A stretch of 44,964 nucleotides of DNA from Bacteroidota bacterium (GCA_023381535.1 JAMCSN010000364.1:1-44964); one strand, 5' to 3'; positions 18,157 through 28,187 are shown, counted from the first letter of the stretch. Made by a program: numbers and translations. Notes: generated by a model not told the origin, from the sequence alone.

Positions 18157-19434
18157 TTATGGTTTACTGTTGGTTTGATCCAAGTCAAAGCGAACGGTTT
18201 TTGCCCAAGTCCGTTTTTCTTTTTTGATGTAATCCGAGTAAGCAGCTTTGAGAACAATATAAATCCAAAGTTGGCAGTATGAAAAGTACATGATGATAAT
18301 CAACCATATTTTTGAGGCGCTGTCTTCACGGTCGAATGAAATTGCGAGTGTAATTTCAAAAATGAAAAGGAAGAAAGCAATTATCCAGACAAAGGTGTAC
18401 GGACCCGGCAACGACATGCTAACCAAGTTTAGTGCGCTTATGATGAAGAGAAAATCGGAAATTATTATTGCCGCGAAGAAAAGATAATAGAGTGCAAGAG
18501 TGTAAAGCAGATCGAAAGCCAAGCGGCGGTTTTTGAATTTTGGGATGTCTCTGAAAAATTTTGCGATGACGTAATTGTTGCCGCGTACCCAACGCATACG
18601 TTGCTTTATCCAAACTTTCCAACTTTCCGGCTCCTGCTCGTAAGTGATGGCGTACGGAATGAATTTTATTTTGTGTCCTTCCTCGTAAATCCTAATGCTC
18701 AGTTCGGAATCTTCGGTGAGCGCTTCTTCATCCCAGCCGTTTAATTTCTCGATCAGCCAAGTCCACATGACAAAGTTTGTCCCCGGAAGAGTTGAAATGT
18801 TGTGCATCTGCCATCTTCCCGCTTGAAGCATCGATTGAAAGCTGAGCGTTTCAATGTTAATAAACTTGGTAAGAAAATTTCTGTTTTTGTTTACCGTGCG
18901 GAATTTTCCGATTACTGCGCCCAATTCTTTGTGAAGAAGCAGCTGGGCAACTAAATAACGAAGAGAATTTTCATCCGGCGTGTTATCCGCATCGTATATC
19001 GCGATGACTTCACCTTTTGCGACGCGCCTTCCAATATTTAACGTTCTCGATTTTCCTTTGCCGCCTTCACCTTTCGGAATGTCAAACAATTCAACACGAG
19101 AATCCTGCTGCGAGTAGCTTTGAATAATTTCTTTTGTCTTGTCGGTGGAGCCGTCGTTGATCACCAATATCTGAAGTTTATCTTTCGGATAAACGAATTT
19201 CATCATCGCTTCAATCGTCTTGCCGATAACTTTTTCTTCGTTGTGCGCCGGTATCAGAATCGAGCAAGTCGGGTAATCGAAATTCATTTCATCAACATCT
19301 TTTTTCTCTTTCATGGATTTAATGAAGTTGATATAGCCATACACGGTTAAAGCAAACTGATAGGCAATCATAAACCAAATCACGATTACAGCGACGACGA
19401 AAAGAAAACTAAGATCAATTTCTAGTACAGACAT
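18157..19434 (-). CDS. Membrane glycosyltransferase, family 2 (processive synthase type)
   Basis: A 425-residue integral membrane glycosyltransferase. An N-terminal helix (about 8-30) is followed by a cytoplasmic GT-A domain with the nucleotide-sugar residues NDGSTD (93-98), the D-x-D site D148-A-D150, the catalytic base region TEDSEL (240-245) and QRMRW (278-282). Several C-terminal membrane helices follow (about 308-405). The D, DxD, TED, QxxRW set is that of processive synthases such as PgaC/IcaA, cellulose and hyaluronan synthases, which polymerise a sugar and push it across the inner membrane. It starts 5 bp after the large deacetylase-like gene. With wecB in the same operon, the donor could be UDP-GlcNAc or UDP-ManNAc, but the substrate cannot be read from sequence. 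Confidence 0.88.
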   Translation of the reverse strand: MSVLEIDLSFLFVVAVIVIWFMIAYQFALTVYGYINFIKSMKEKKDVDEMNFDYPTCSILIPAHNEEKVIGKTIEAMMKFVYPKDKLQILVINDGSTDKTKEIIQSYSQQDSRVELFDIPKGEGGKGKSRTLNIGRRVAKGEVIAIYDADNTPDENSLRYLVAQLLLHKELGAVIGKFRTVNKNRNFLTKFINIETLSFQSMLQAGRWQMHNISTLPGTNFVMWTWLIEKLNGWDEEALTEDSELSIRIYEEGHKIKFIPYAITYEQEPESWKVWIKQRMRWVRGNNYVIAKFFRDIPKFKNRRLAFDLLYTLALYYLFFAAIIISDFLFIISALNLVSMSLPGPYTFVWIIAFFLFIFEITLAISFDREDSASKIWLIIIMYFSYCQLWIYIVLKAAYSDYIKKEKRTWAKTVRFDLDQTNSKP

Positions 19435-19439
19435 AGGCG

Positions 19440-22400
19440 CTAAGCAGTTGAATATTTTTTTCTGATTAATTTTAGTGAAAGATACATGGCGAACAATAAT
19501 GCTACAGCCAGCGTTCCGAAAATTGCAATTCCGGTAGATGACCAGAGCGAGGTCAGATTCACTCCGTACGAAAACGCATCGCCGGCAATTAGTTCAACGT
19601 AATGTTTTCCCGGCGGAAGAAAAATGCTGTAGCAATCGTTGCCTTTCATTACAACAAATTTGTATTCGGCATTATCAATCTTAACAGAAGTCGGTTCCTT
19701 ATTTAACGAAACAAGCGTTCGGCAATCCGACTCATAAACGAATTTCAAATCTTTCATGCCGTGTGATACCGAAAGTAAATTAGCCGTGCAGGAAAGTATG
19801 TTGGTCTGAAGTTCATGCGTTGAAAAAGAAGTTATATTCTGCTCGAAGAAAGTAACTATGTGATTGCCTGCCGGAATTAAAAACAAATTTTGACGAAACG
19901 GCGCGACGGGGTAACCGTCTATGTTCAGCACTTTAATTTCTTTTGGGAGTTCTATCGAGAATGCGGTTGGCGAATTAAATTGATAGCCGTTATCCAAATG
20001 CTGATAATTAACATTTACGGATGCAGCGTAAGGGAAGAATGACATGTCTTGCGGATTCACACTCGATTCGGAATAAATTGTGAAACGCGGGGCGCCGATA
20101 GAAGCGGCATTTATAAGATGATAACTTTCTGTTCCGGTTTGAATGAGAGTAGGGAACGGCGTTATAACATTTTCTTTTCGGAAACTTAGAATGTTAAGAT
20201 CGAGCAGCAGCTTGGCGTTGCCGCCGAGTAGCGACGTGTAATACTTCCCGATGTTGATATAGCGCAGCGGATCAGTTGACCAAAGGTGTTCTGGATCTTC
20301 AACCTGTAATGTAAAATTAAATTTCTTTTGTAGCTCGATTATATTCTTCATATCCACGCCGATGTATTCGCGCAATTCCGGCGAGCCGAAACTATCCATT
20401 GCAGTTACGATAACCTCGAAACCGTTTTTCTTATGTGCTATCTGTTGGAAAGTCGAAAGCAAAGTTTCATAAACAGAATTCAATTCGTTCACTCGGTATT
20501 CCGTTATGCTGTTTTGCACAAAGGAATTATTCTTCCAATAAAATGATGAAGCCGGGTCGAATATTTTTCCCAAATCGATTCCGTACTTTTTCATTACTTC
20601 AGCTTTTGCCGATGGATGCATCGGGGTAAAAAGGTTAGGATTCTTGAATCCTTCGGCGGCTTCGAAATAAAGTTCGGCTAAATTCACGCCGTCCCAATCG
20701 TAGCTTTCAAGAAATTTTTTGAATTCATAATTCATTGCAGCAACGCATTTGGGATCGGTAAGCGATACCGGATATCTCCACGAAGGTCTCACGTCCTGAC
20801 CGAGATAATTTTTCTCGCGCCATTCGGGATGTTTGTTCCAAAATTTTTGACTTACTTGCGGAGGTTCCAACCATGCATAAACCAGAATACCGTTTGCATG
20901 GGCCAGATCGATCAAACGTTTGTAGTCGTAAGTGTATTTCGGGTATTCGTGCCAGCCAGCCGCGTGTATAACTCTTATTCCTTCTTTCACCCATTGCTTC
21001 ACCAAGTTCTCAACGCTGAATGTCCGGCGGAAACCGGGATCAAAATAAACTTCCATATTGTCGCGACGGACAAACGGGCGTAAATGGAAATATCTCTTTA
21101 CGTATTCTATTAAATATGGATAAAGACTATATCCTTCCTGGGTGTAAGGATCGAAACGGGAATTGATAAAAATTAATTTCCCTTTGGAAATTTTTCTGCC
21201 GATCAAAATAGGCATGTGAGTGAATTCGTCGTAGCAAAAAGTTTCGTCTTTGTCGTCGGTTTCAATTTTGTTAACAAGTTCAGAATAACGCCACGCGATC
21301 GGTTCTTCCGAATAAAATTTGTCGCGTATTCTATTAACTCTTATTTGCGTTTTTGAAAAGCTTAGGTTAAACAATTTTGCAAGATCGCTTTTGGTGTCGG
21401 TTACAAGATTTCCGCCTTCTTCAACAAATTTATAAATGGCGCCGCAATCTTTGTCCTTAAGCGAATCTATGAAAGCATAAGGAACGATAAGAAGGTTGTG
21501 GTCCTTCAAATCGATTTTTTGCCCGACGAAAATTGTATCAACGTTTATGTTAACGCTCCGGAAAACCGATGCAAGCGAAGCTTGATCGTTGAAAGCGGCG
21601 CCCTTTGCGAAATGATTCCATAAAATAATTGGCCGCGCTTCCTGCCAGTCTTCATCCGAAACAAAAATGTTCTGATAAAATTTTTCCGCCGATGCAGTGA
21701 TCTTTTCGAGAAACGTCAACTCCCGTTCATGAAATTCGGTTGGTTCGGCGCGGTACAACTCTCCCGGTTCAAGCGAAATACTTTTTGTTATTTGTCCGGT
21801 AATTCTTTTTTCAGAAAACGTTTTGCTTTTTATTTCACCGGTTCTGCTGTAGTAACCTTCGGCAAGAAATTGATCGTCCAAAGCAAGAGTGTAACTTTGA
21901 GAACCGGTAAGAATTATTCTGTCTTTTGTTTTTACCCAGTTGGTTTCGTCCTGAAGATCAATGTAAGTATAACCCAGCGCTTTGATGCCGTCAACAAGAG
22001 TGCTTAACAAATCCAAGTCGAGAAATTCGTGAAAGAAACATGCTGCAAAACCGTCGCGGACGTTGAGATTTGTCTTAGCGCCTTTAATAATATTCTGAAC
22101 AGCGGCACGGCTTACACTTTTATCGTCATCAAGCGGAACATATCCCAAATTTTCCGGATAAATTTTTTGTCCGAACAAATCGTTGTTGATGATGTAAGGG
22201 AAGTACTGGCTGTGTTCAAAATCCTCAACTGCAAGACGTTGTTCCATTGCCGAGCTGAAATATTTTGAAACTGTCCGGTAAAGTTTAAACGAGGCAGTAT
22301 AGTGCGGTGTCTCCCATGCAATCGGGTACAAACCGTTCTTCATTAATTCTTGAAGTCCGGTCTCAATCTTACTTGCAATTCCGGCTTCGGTTTCATCTTT

Positions 22401-23411
22401 AATAGGTTTGTTGGTCAGCCCGTCCCAGAATTCAAAATCACTTGCGGTTACTCCTTTATATTGATGAGTAACTCCGTGCATCACCAAACTTCCTCCGTTC
22501 TTCACCATGTATTTCAATGCATCAACTAAATCCGGTTTGTCCGACATGCTGACCCGTGTTTGAGTTGACGGATCGACATAAAACGGAATGACGCTAACTA
22601 AAAACGGAATCCCTCGTTCCGAAAGCAGATCGGCTATGTCGCGAAGTTTATCGGGATTGTCCATCGGGCTGATATCTTCGATTCGAATTAAAGCCGAATG
22701 AGATTCCTCATGCTGCTCACCGAGAATATCGTGAAGCATATCAGCAAAGAAAAGATAGCGATCGTTTTCATCTGCGTAAGAAAAAGGTGAATCGCCTACG
22801 AGCATAAAATTTTTCGATTTGATTATGTATGGCGTCTCCTTCTTTTTCTTTGATGAGTAGGCATACGCAAGAACTTGCACGGATTTTTTATCGGTAATCT
22901 GGATTACGCTTGTATGATTGTCTCCCTTGGTAAAAGTTTTATTACCGGATTTCACCATGTCGTAACCGGAAACTGTGTCGTAGCTGGCAACGGTGAAACC
23001 GTAAAGTTTTTTCAAATCATAACTTTTGGAAAACTCAATTATACCGGTGTTCAGCCAGATTAAAGGTTTGGTTGATGAAACAGCATCGTTCAAAAATAAT
23101 TTTGGAACACTGTTTTTCAGATTGTAACCAATGTAGAAAGTGAAATCATAATTCTGAATTTCGTTTTTAACATATTGGTTAACGCCTTTTATAGTAGTCT
23201 TCGTGTGAAAATGTCCCATCAGTTCGCCAAGCTGCCGCCCGTCTGCCATGGCAAAGGTTTTCAGATCAGTATTTCCTTCAACAAGAATAAGAATGGTTTT
23301 GGTCTTTACTTGGGAGTAAGCTGACTCCGGCAGCACAAACAAAAACGCGGCGGCGACAAATAGAATAACTCCGTTAATAAAAAAGCGTGAGAGGAAATTC
23401 TTGAAACTCAT
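19440..23411 (-). CDS. Membrane-anchored polysaccharide deacetylase/hydrolase-like protein (DUF2334 type)
   Basis: A 1323-residue exported protein, anchored by a C-terminal helix (SLWSSTGIAIFGTLAVALLF) with a short Lys/Arg-rich cytoplasmic tail. The start at 23411 (MSFKNFLSR, TAGG upstream) gives a clean signal peptide; 23438 is possible but overlaps wecB. Residues about 230-520 fit a DUF2334/NodB-type deacetylase: IRIEDISP (E245, D246) and HGVTH (H312, H316) supply the usual metal ligands, and WETPHYTAS follows. A Rossmann-like region (about 580-780) resembles a class I amidotransferase-like fold. Then comes a barrel-like domain (about 790-1060) with HAAGWHEYPKYTYDY, VYAWLEPPQ and DGVNLAELYFEAAEG, reminiscent of the hydrolase half of PgaB. 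Beta-rich C-terminal modules precede the anchor. It probably trims or deacetylates the polymer made by the adjacent glycosyltransferase. Confidence 0.75.
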   Translation of the reverse strand: MSFKNFLSRFFINGVILFVAAAFLFVLPESAYSQVKTKTILILVEGNTDLKTFAMADGRQLGELMGHFHTKTTIKGVNQYVKNEIQNYDFTFYIGYNLKNSVPKLFLNDAVSSTKPLIWLNTGIIEFSKSYDLKKLYGFTVASYDTVSGYDMVKSGNKTFTKGDNHTSVIQITDKKSVQVLAYAYSSKKKKETPYIIKSKNFMLVGDSPFSYADENDRYLFFADMLHDILGEQHEESHSALIRIEDISPMDNPDKLRDIADLLSERGIPFLVSVIPFYVDPSTQTRVSMSDKPDLVDALKYMVKNGGSLVMHGVTHQYKGVTASDFEFWDGLTNKPIKDETEAGIASKIETGLQELMKNGLYPIAWETPHYTASFKLYRTVSKYFSSAMEQRLAVEDFEHSQYFPYIINNDLFGQKIYPENLGYVPLDDDKSVSRAAVQNIIKGAKTNLNVRDGFAACFFHEFLDLDLLSTLVDGIKALGYTYIDLQDETNWVKTKDRIILTGSQSYTLALDDQFLAEGYYSRTGEIKSKTFSEKRITGQITKSISLEPGELYRAEPTEFHERELTFLEKITASAEKFYQNIFVSDEDWQEARPIILWNHFAKGAAFNDQASLASVFRSVNINVDTIFVGQKIDLKDHNLLIVPYAFIDSLKDKDCGAIYKFVEEGGNLVTDTKSDLAKLFNLSFSKTQIRVNRIRDKFYSEEPIAWRYSELVNKIETDDKDETFCYDEFTHMPILIGRKISKGKLIFINSRFDPYTQEGYSLYPYLIEYVKRYFHLRPFVRRDNMEVYFDPGFRRTFSVENLVKQWVKEGIRVIHAAGWHEYPKYTYDYKRLIDLAHANGILVYAWLEPPQVSQKFWNKHPEWREKNYLGQDVRPSWRYPVSLTDPKCVAAMNYEFKKFLESYDWDGVNLAELYFEAAEGFKNPNLFTPMHPSAKAEVMKKYGIDLGKIFDPASSFYWKNNSFVQNSITEYRVNELNSVYETLLSTFQQIAHKKNGFEVIVTAMDSFGSPELREYIGVDMKNIIELQKKFNFTLQVEDPEHLWSTDPLRYINIGKYYTSLLGGNAKLLLDLNILSFRKENVITPFPTLIQTGTESYHLINAASIGAPRFTIYSESSVNPQDMSFFPYAASVNVNYQHLDNGYQFNSPTAFSIELPKEIKVLNIDGYPVAPFRQNLFLIPAGNHIVTFFEQNITSFSTHELQTNILSCTANLLSVSHGMKDLKFVYESDCRTLVSLNKEPTSVKIDNAEYKFVVMKGNDCYSIFLPPGKHYVELIAGDAFSYGVNLTSLWSSTGIAIFGTLAVALLFAMYLSLKLIRKKYSTA

Positions 23412-23415
23412 AGAC

Positions 23416-24588
23416 CTACTTTCTTTTCTTAGGAACAAATTCTTTTACTTCCGCTTTTGAAAAACCGAAATGATTTTTAATTATCTGAACGGTCCGTTTG
23501 GCGGCAAGACCATCGCCGTAAGGATTAACGGCAGAAGCCATTTTATTGTAAGCCGATTTATCACGCAAAAGTTTATCGGCGGTTTGGAAAATTTTCTTTT
23601 CGTTCAGTCCGACAAGTTTAACCGTTCCGTACTTCACCGCTTCCGGGCGTTCGGTAACTTTTCGCAGAACTAAAATCGGTATGCCGAAATATGGTCCTTC
23701 CTCCTGCACGCCGCCGGAATCCGTAATTATAAGATGTGATTTCGACATGAGATTAACAAAATCGAGATAGTCTAGAGGTGCAATTAAAAAAACATTTTCT
23801 ATGTTCTCTAAAGTATTGTGCACAACTTCTTTTACTACCGGATTAAGATGAACCGGGAAGACGAAATTGATTCTAGGATATTTCTCCGCTAATTTTTTAA
23901 CTGCTTTGCATGCGCCGATCATCGGATTGCCCCAATTTTCACGCCGATGCATCGTAAGCAAAACAATCTTTTTCTTTTCGCTTGCAATTTTGTTCAGCAC
24001 AGTAGTGTTGAACTCGTAATTTTTTTGAATCGAAATTTTCAGTGCATCTATAACCGTATTGCCCGTAATAAATATTTTTTCTTTTGGAGTGTTTTCTTTC
24101 AGCAAAGCTTTCTTTGCCGTGTCAGTCGGCGCAAAATGTAAATCTGAAATTGCGCCGGTCAATCTCCGGTTTATTTCTTCCGGGAACGGATTTGCTTTGT
24201 CGTTTGTCCGAAGTCCCGCTTCGACATGCCCAACAGGAATTTGTCTGTAAAACGAAGTTAGACTTCCGACAAAAGTTGTTGTCGTATCGCCCTGTACCAA
24301 AACCAAATCGGGAATTTCTTTTTGAAGCACTTCGTCGAGTTTTTCAACCGCGTTTTTTGTTAGAACCGCAAGTGATTGGTTCGGTTGCATTATATCGAGG
24401 TCGTAATCGACATAAATTTTGAAAACATCCAGCACCTGATCCAGCATTTGCCGGTGCTGTGCGGTTGCAATCGATACAACTTTGAAAAGTTTCTTTTCTT
24501 TTTTCAGTTCTAAAATAATCGGCGCCAGTTTAATTGTATCCGGTCTGGTTCCGAAAATTACAGCGATCTTCTTCACCTGGTTTTTCAT
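23416..24588 (-). CDS. wecB: UDP-N-acetylglucosamine 2-epimerase (non-hydrolysing)
   Basis: Interconverts UDP-GlcNAc and UDP-ManNAc in the cytoplasm. It has 390 residues from the ATG at 24588 (MKNQVKKIAVIFGTRPDTIKL); the 22 codons upstream lack family character. Motifs are complete: GTRPDTIKLAPI, VQGDTTTTFVGS, HVEAGLRT, PFPEEINRRL, TMHRRENWG and DSGGVQEEGPYFGIPILVLR. It is the first gene of a five-gene minus-strand cluster and ends 4 bp before the next start. It suggests that a ManNAc-type or UDP-GlcNAc-derived precursor feeds the polymer. Confidence 0.93.
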   Translation of the reverse strand: MKNQVKKIAVIFGTRPDTIKLAPIILELKKEKKLFKVVSIATAQHRQMLDQVLDVFKIYVDYDLDIMQPNQSLAVLTKNAVEKLDEVLQKEIPDLVLVQGDTTTTFVGSLTSFYRQIPVGHVEAGLRTNDKANPFPEEINRRLTGAISDLHFAPTDTAKKALLKENTPKEKIFITGNTVIDALKISIQKNYEFNTTVLNKIASEKKKIVLLTMHRRENWGNPMIGACKAVKKLAEKYPRINFVFPVHLNPVVKEVVHNTLENIENVFLIAPLDYLDFVNLMSKSHLIITDSGGVQEEGPYFGIPILVLRKVTERPEAVKYGTVKLVGLNEKKIFQTADKLLRDKSAYNKMASAVNPYGDGLAAKRTVQIIKNHFGFSKAEVKEFVPKKRK

Positions 24589-24906
24589 TTGATCTCTTCT
24601 AGCGGTTAAATTAATAACAGAGATATTTTGATGACAAAGATAAGGAAACGGCACTATTTATATTTGCGTCCTTAAGATATATCAATAATAGTAAGGCGAT
24701 TGTGAGCATTCTCACCGTAGCAAAAACCGGCACTGTGCGTCTATTTAAGACTATACCGAACTGTGGTAAACCAGACTTCTCGGATTAAAATCGACTGCAG
24801 TTTGTAACCGAAACTTAACTGATACGAAATGCATTCATATTTTGAAAGATCGTTTGTAAGTTTGAACAATCAAAAATTTGCTACTAAAAAAATTGCATTC
24901 GATACA
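24589..24906. other. Divergent intergenic region between wecB and the TonB receptor
   Basis: This gap must carry the promoters of both the minus-strand exopolysaccharide cluster and the plus-strand receptor. A TATATTTG at 24659-24666 fits the Bacteroidota TAnnTTTG element on the plus strand, but no TTTG lies at the usual distance. GTGAG and CTCAC flank a 4-base gap near 24705, a weak dyad. An alternative, less likely receptor start at 24829 falls here. Confidence 0.35.
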
Positions 24907-27258
24907 ATGCTTCGATTGAAAAACTTTATTCCGGTTTTAATCTTCGCACTGTTGATGGTTCAAATAACAATTGCTCAAAACAACGAAGCAACAATCAACG
25001 GGTTTGTTTACGATGCATTTACCGGCGAAACATTGATCGGCGCTAATGTTCTTCTAAAAAAAATTAACCGCGGCGCTACAACAAATGTTAGCGGTTACTA
25101 CGTGATTCCGCAAATTGAACCGGGCACATACGAAGCTACCGTTAGTTATATCGGATATAAAAATTTTTCTGCAAAGGTTTCTCTGAAAGCGAACGAAAAC
25201 AAACGGCTTGATGTTTTACTGACACCTCAAGACATAGTTGGAAGAGAGATTGTCGTTTCCGCCGACTCAACCCGAACCGGTGATAAACTTTTTAATCAGC
25301 CTGTCTCTAAGATCGAACTGACTCCTGTTGAGTTAAGTAAAGTTCCTCAAGTTATCGAAGCGGATTTGATGCGGACGCTTCAAACATTGCCGGGCATTGT
25401 TCCGGTTTCGGATTTCTCTTCGGCAATTTACGTTCGCGGCGGAACTCCCGATCAAAACCTTTTCATGGTTGACGGAACCGACATTTACAATCCCGAACAT
25501 GCTTTCGGTCTCTTCTCAACTTTCAATACCGATGCAATTAAGAAGGTGGAAATTTACAAAGGCGCGTTCAGCGCGGAGTACGGTGGACGTCTTTCTTCCG
25601 TGATTAACATTACAAACAATGACGGAAATAGAAATCACTTTGAAGGAAAAGCATCGTTGAGTTTACTTTCGCTTAGTACAACGCTTCAAACACCGCTCGG
25701 TTCGTTTGGCTCTCTGTCAGGATCGATCCGCAGAACATACATAGATCAGACTTTGGCTAAATGGATTAAGGATGTGCCGGATTACTATTTTGTTGACGGT
25801 AACATGAAAGCGTTTTTTGATCTCGGTGAATCGAATAAATTGAGCGTAAGTTTCTTCGGCAGCAAAGACTACTTAAATTTTGTTTTGGATAAAAACAGAA
25901 AAGAATCTCTTGGGTTCGATTATTATTGGGGAAACCAAACCGGCAGCGTGAATTGGAAAACCATCTTTGCGCCGAAGTTGTTTGGAAATTTTTGGTTAAC
26001 CGGCAGCTATTATTTTTCTGATTTCAACTTCAGCGACGTTTCTTATGTAGAATCAAACATTATCCGCGATGTAACGCTCAAGGGTGCCGTTGAATATTTC
26101 TACAGCGACAAATTTCATTTCAAATCGGGATTCGAGTTCAAAAATTTAAGCGGAAGCTTGAAGGAAAATTTTCCCGGTGGAAGAGTTGATGCGGCAAGAC
26201 ACCCGCGCCTATTTTCCACTTACATTACAACAAACTGGCAGCCGTCCAATTTATGGATTGTTGAAGCCGGTCTCCGTTATGATTATTTCGAATCGTCAAT
26301 CCCGTTCAGAAATCTTGATCCACGCTTAACTATTAAATACAGACTTGATGAATCATCCAACTTAAAATTTTCAACCGGAATCGTTCATCAATATGCAAAC
26401 AGAATCCCGAGAATGTTTTTTGTGAGCATCTGGACAACCGCCGACGAATATGTGAAAGCTTCTTCGTCGGATCATTTTGTACTTGGCTATCAAAGAGCGC
26501 TCGCGGAAAAAATTGAGCTTGAAATCGAAGCGTATTACAAAGATTACAAAAACATTTATTCGTATAACCAGACATTCTTCACGGAACTTTCGCCAACCGG
26601 TTATGATGAAAACAATTTGCCGATCTTCAGCAACAGCAAAGGTTTATTCAATAGAGGCGACGGCAATTCATACGGCATTGAATTTCTGTTACGAAAAGAA
26701 AGCGGGGCAGTTACCGGCTGGCTGTCGTATTCATACTCAAAAACAATGTACACGGTTGATAATGTTAATCATGAAAATTCTTTTCCGCCGAGACACGACC
26801 GAACTCACGCCGTGAATCTTGTGGTTAACGTGGACCTGAATAATTTGTTCAACGAGCTGCACGGAAGGCAATTTGTTAATCCGGATAAGCGATGGACGCT
26901 GGGGGTAAACTTCACGTATTATTCCGGACAGCCTATAACGCTGCCGAGTTCAATTTATCTTGGCAACAGCGCGCCGGATTGGGACATAAACAAAAACTCG
27001 ATTGCTGTTTATCCTTCGACCATAGATGCTTTTCGGCTGCCGTATTATTCGAGACTCGATTTCAGCTTGACTTATGAAATTCAGTATGACGGCTGGTCGC
27101 TGTCGCCATATGTGCAAGTCTTCAATGTGCTGAACCGGAAAAATGTTTGGTTCATTCAGTACAAAAATGAAATCAAAGACAATATCGTGAAACAGGAAGT
27201 GAGCAACGTAAACATGTTCCCGATTCTTCCCAGCATCGGCATAACGGTAAAGTTCTAA
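24907..27258 (+). CDS. TonB-dependent outer-membrane receptor
   Basis: A 783-residue receptor from the ATG at 24907 (MLRLKNFIPVLIFALLMVQITIAQ, a clean signal peptide); a start at 24829 would put 26 odd residues before it. A carboxypeptidase-regulatory-like domain (INGFVYDAFTGETLIGANVLL, GYYVIPQIEPGTYEATVSYIGY) comes first. The plug follows, with QTLPGIVPVSDFSSAIYVRGGTPDQNLFMVDG and SAEYGGRLSSVINI, then the 22-strand barrel ending in GITVKF with terminal Phe. No classical TonB box was pinned down. It lies 8 bp before a DUF4249 lipoprotein, a pairing common in Bacteroidota. The substrate is unknown; no siderophore or sugar genes lie beside it. Confidence 0.9.
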   Translation: MLRLKNFIPVLIFALLMVQITIAQNNEATINGFVYDAFTGETLIGANVLLKKINRGATTNVSGYYVIPQIEPGTYEATVSYIGYKNFSAKVSLKANENKRLDVLLTPQDIVGREIVVSADSTRTGDKLFNQPVSKIELTPVELSKVPQVIEADLMRTLQTLPGIVPVSDFSSAIYVRGGTPDQNLFMVDGTDIYNPEHAFGLFSTFNTDAIKKVEIYKGAFSAEYGGRLSSVINITNNDGNRNHFEGKASLSLLSLSTTLQTPLGSFGSLSGSIRRTYIDQTLAKWIKDVPDYYFVDGNMKAFFDLGESNKLSVSFFGSKDYLNFVLDKNRKESLGFDYYWGNQTGSVNWKTIFAPKLFGNFWLTGSYYFSDFNFSDVSYVESNIIRDVTLKGAVEYFYSDKFHFKSGFEFKNLSGSLKENFPGGRVDAARHPRLFSTYITTNWQPSNLWIVEAGLRYDYFESSIPFRNLDPRLTIKYRLDESSNLKFSTGIVHQYANRIPRMFFVSIWTTADEYVKASSSDHFVLGYQRALAEKIELEIEAYYKDYKNIYSYNQTFFTELSPTGYDENNLPIFSNSKGLFNRGDGNSYGIEFLLRKESGAVTGWLSYSYSKTMYTVDNVNHENSFPPRHDRTHAVNLVVNVDLNNLFNELHGRQFVNPDKRWTLGVNFTYYSGQPITLPSSIYLGNSAPDWDINKNSIAVYPSTIDAFRLPYYSRLDFSLTYEIQYDGWSLSPYVQVFNVLNRKNVWFIQYKNEIKDNIVKQEVSNVNMFPILPSIGITVKF

Positions 27259-27266
27259 CTTGACGA

Positions 27267-28187
27267 ATGAAAACTCTAATGAAAAATAAATTGAAAATAT
27301 TATTAACTGCCCTGACAATTGGAATCATTTTCAGTTCATGCGGTCAAGGTGTTGTTGAGATTGGGCAGAACACTTACGAACCCAAAATTGTGATTGAGGG
27401 ATATTTGTATCCCGGGCTGCAGGTGCGGAATATTGGAATCACGCGAAACATTCCGTTGAACACTGCAGCCGATCCCACTTCTATTGTTGTAGCTAATGCC
27501 GATGTTAAGCTGACCGATCTGCAAACGAACAAAGATTATCAACTTACTTTCAATGTTCAAAAATTTTCTTACGAGTATTCCGATGGGGATTTGACAATTG
27601 GGTTTGGCAAGAGCTACAAGCTCACCGTAGACGCAGTTATTGACGGAAAAAATTTGTCTGCAAGTTCGATTACAAATGTTCCGAATGCGGGATTCAAAAT
27701 TAACCATGTGCTATCGGAACTTCAGCCGTTATATTACCGCGAGCGCAGTGGAAACGGAAATGTGAAAAATTTCTCGATTACTTTTTCTCCATCAACAGGA
27801 ACAAATTTCTATGCCTTCTCTATCGCTGCTCTCGACGCGAGCGACTCAACTTTCATCTATAATAATGCTTACGTGAATATTTCGCACGATGACGTAACAA
27901 AGAACCTGGATAACTACAGGTATCAATTAATATGGCTGCAAGATATAAATTCATTCGGGAGCGAGATAAAATATAATTTGGATTGGATTCATTTCTGGTT
28001 TTATGGCAAGTATCGTATCATCGTTTATGCCGGCGACGACAATTACAAGAATTTTGTACTGACATACAAAAACGTTCAAGAGTTTGATGGAAACTTTCAT
28101 GAGCCGCAGATGAACATGCAAGGTGACGGCATTGGAATTTTCGGATCTGTGATTGCTGATACGGTTTATGTCTCGGTGAAGAAGTAA
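27267..28187 (+). CDS. DUF4249-type lipoprotein
   Basis: A 306-residue predicted lipoprotein with signal peptide and lipobox (IIFSSCGQG, Cys at about 25). The mature part opens with PKIVIEGYLYPGLQ, VANADVKLTDLQTNKDYQLTF and YKLTVDAVIDGKNLSASS. This is the layout of DUF4249 proteins, which accompany TonB receptors and probably sit at the outer membrane as an accessory or substrate-binding partner. ATGs at 27267 and 27279 are both possible starts. It is convergent with the regulator gene, 18 bp apart. Confidence 0.75.
   Translation: MKTLMKNKLKILLTALTIGIIFSSCGQGVVEIGQNTYEPKIVIEGYLYPGLQVRNIGITRNIPLNTAADPTSIVVANADVKLTDLQTNKDYQLTFNVQKFSYEYSDGDLTIGFGKSYKLTVDAVIDGKNLSASSITNVPNAGFKINHVLSELQPLYYRERSGNGNVKNFSITFSPSTGTNFYAFSIAALDASDSTFIYNNAYVNISHDDVTKNLDNYRYQLIWLQDINSFGSEIKYNLDWIHFWFYGKYRIIVYAGDDNYKNFVLTYKNVQEFDGNFHEPQMNMQGDGIGIFGSVIADTVYVSVKK

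Noticed and set aside
24084..24422. 112-codon plus-strand reading frame
   Set aside because: Antisense to wecB, whose motifs are intact; no support of its own.
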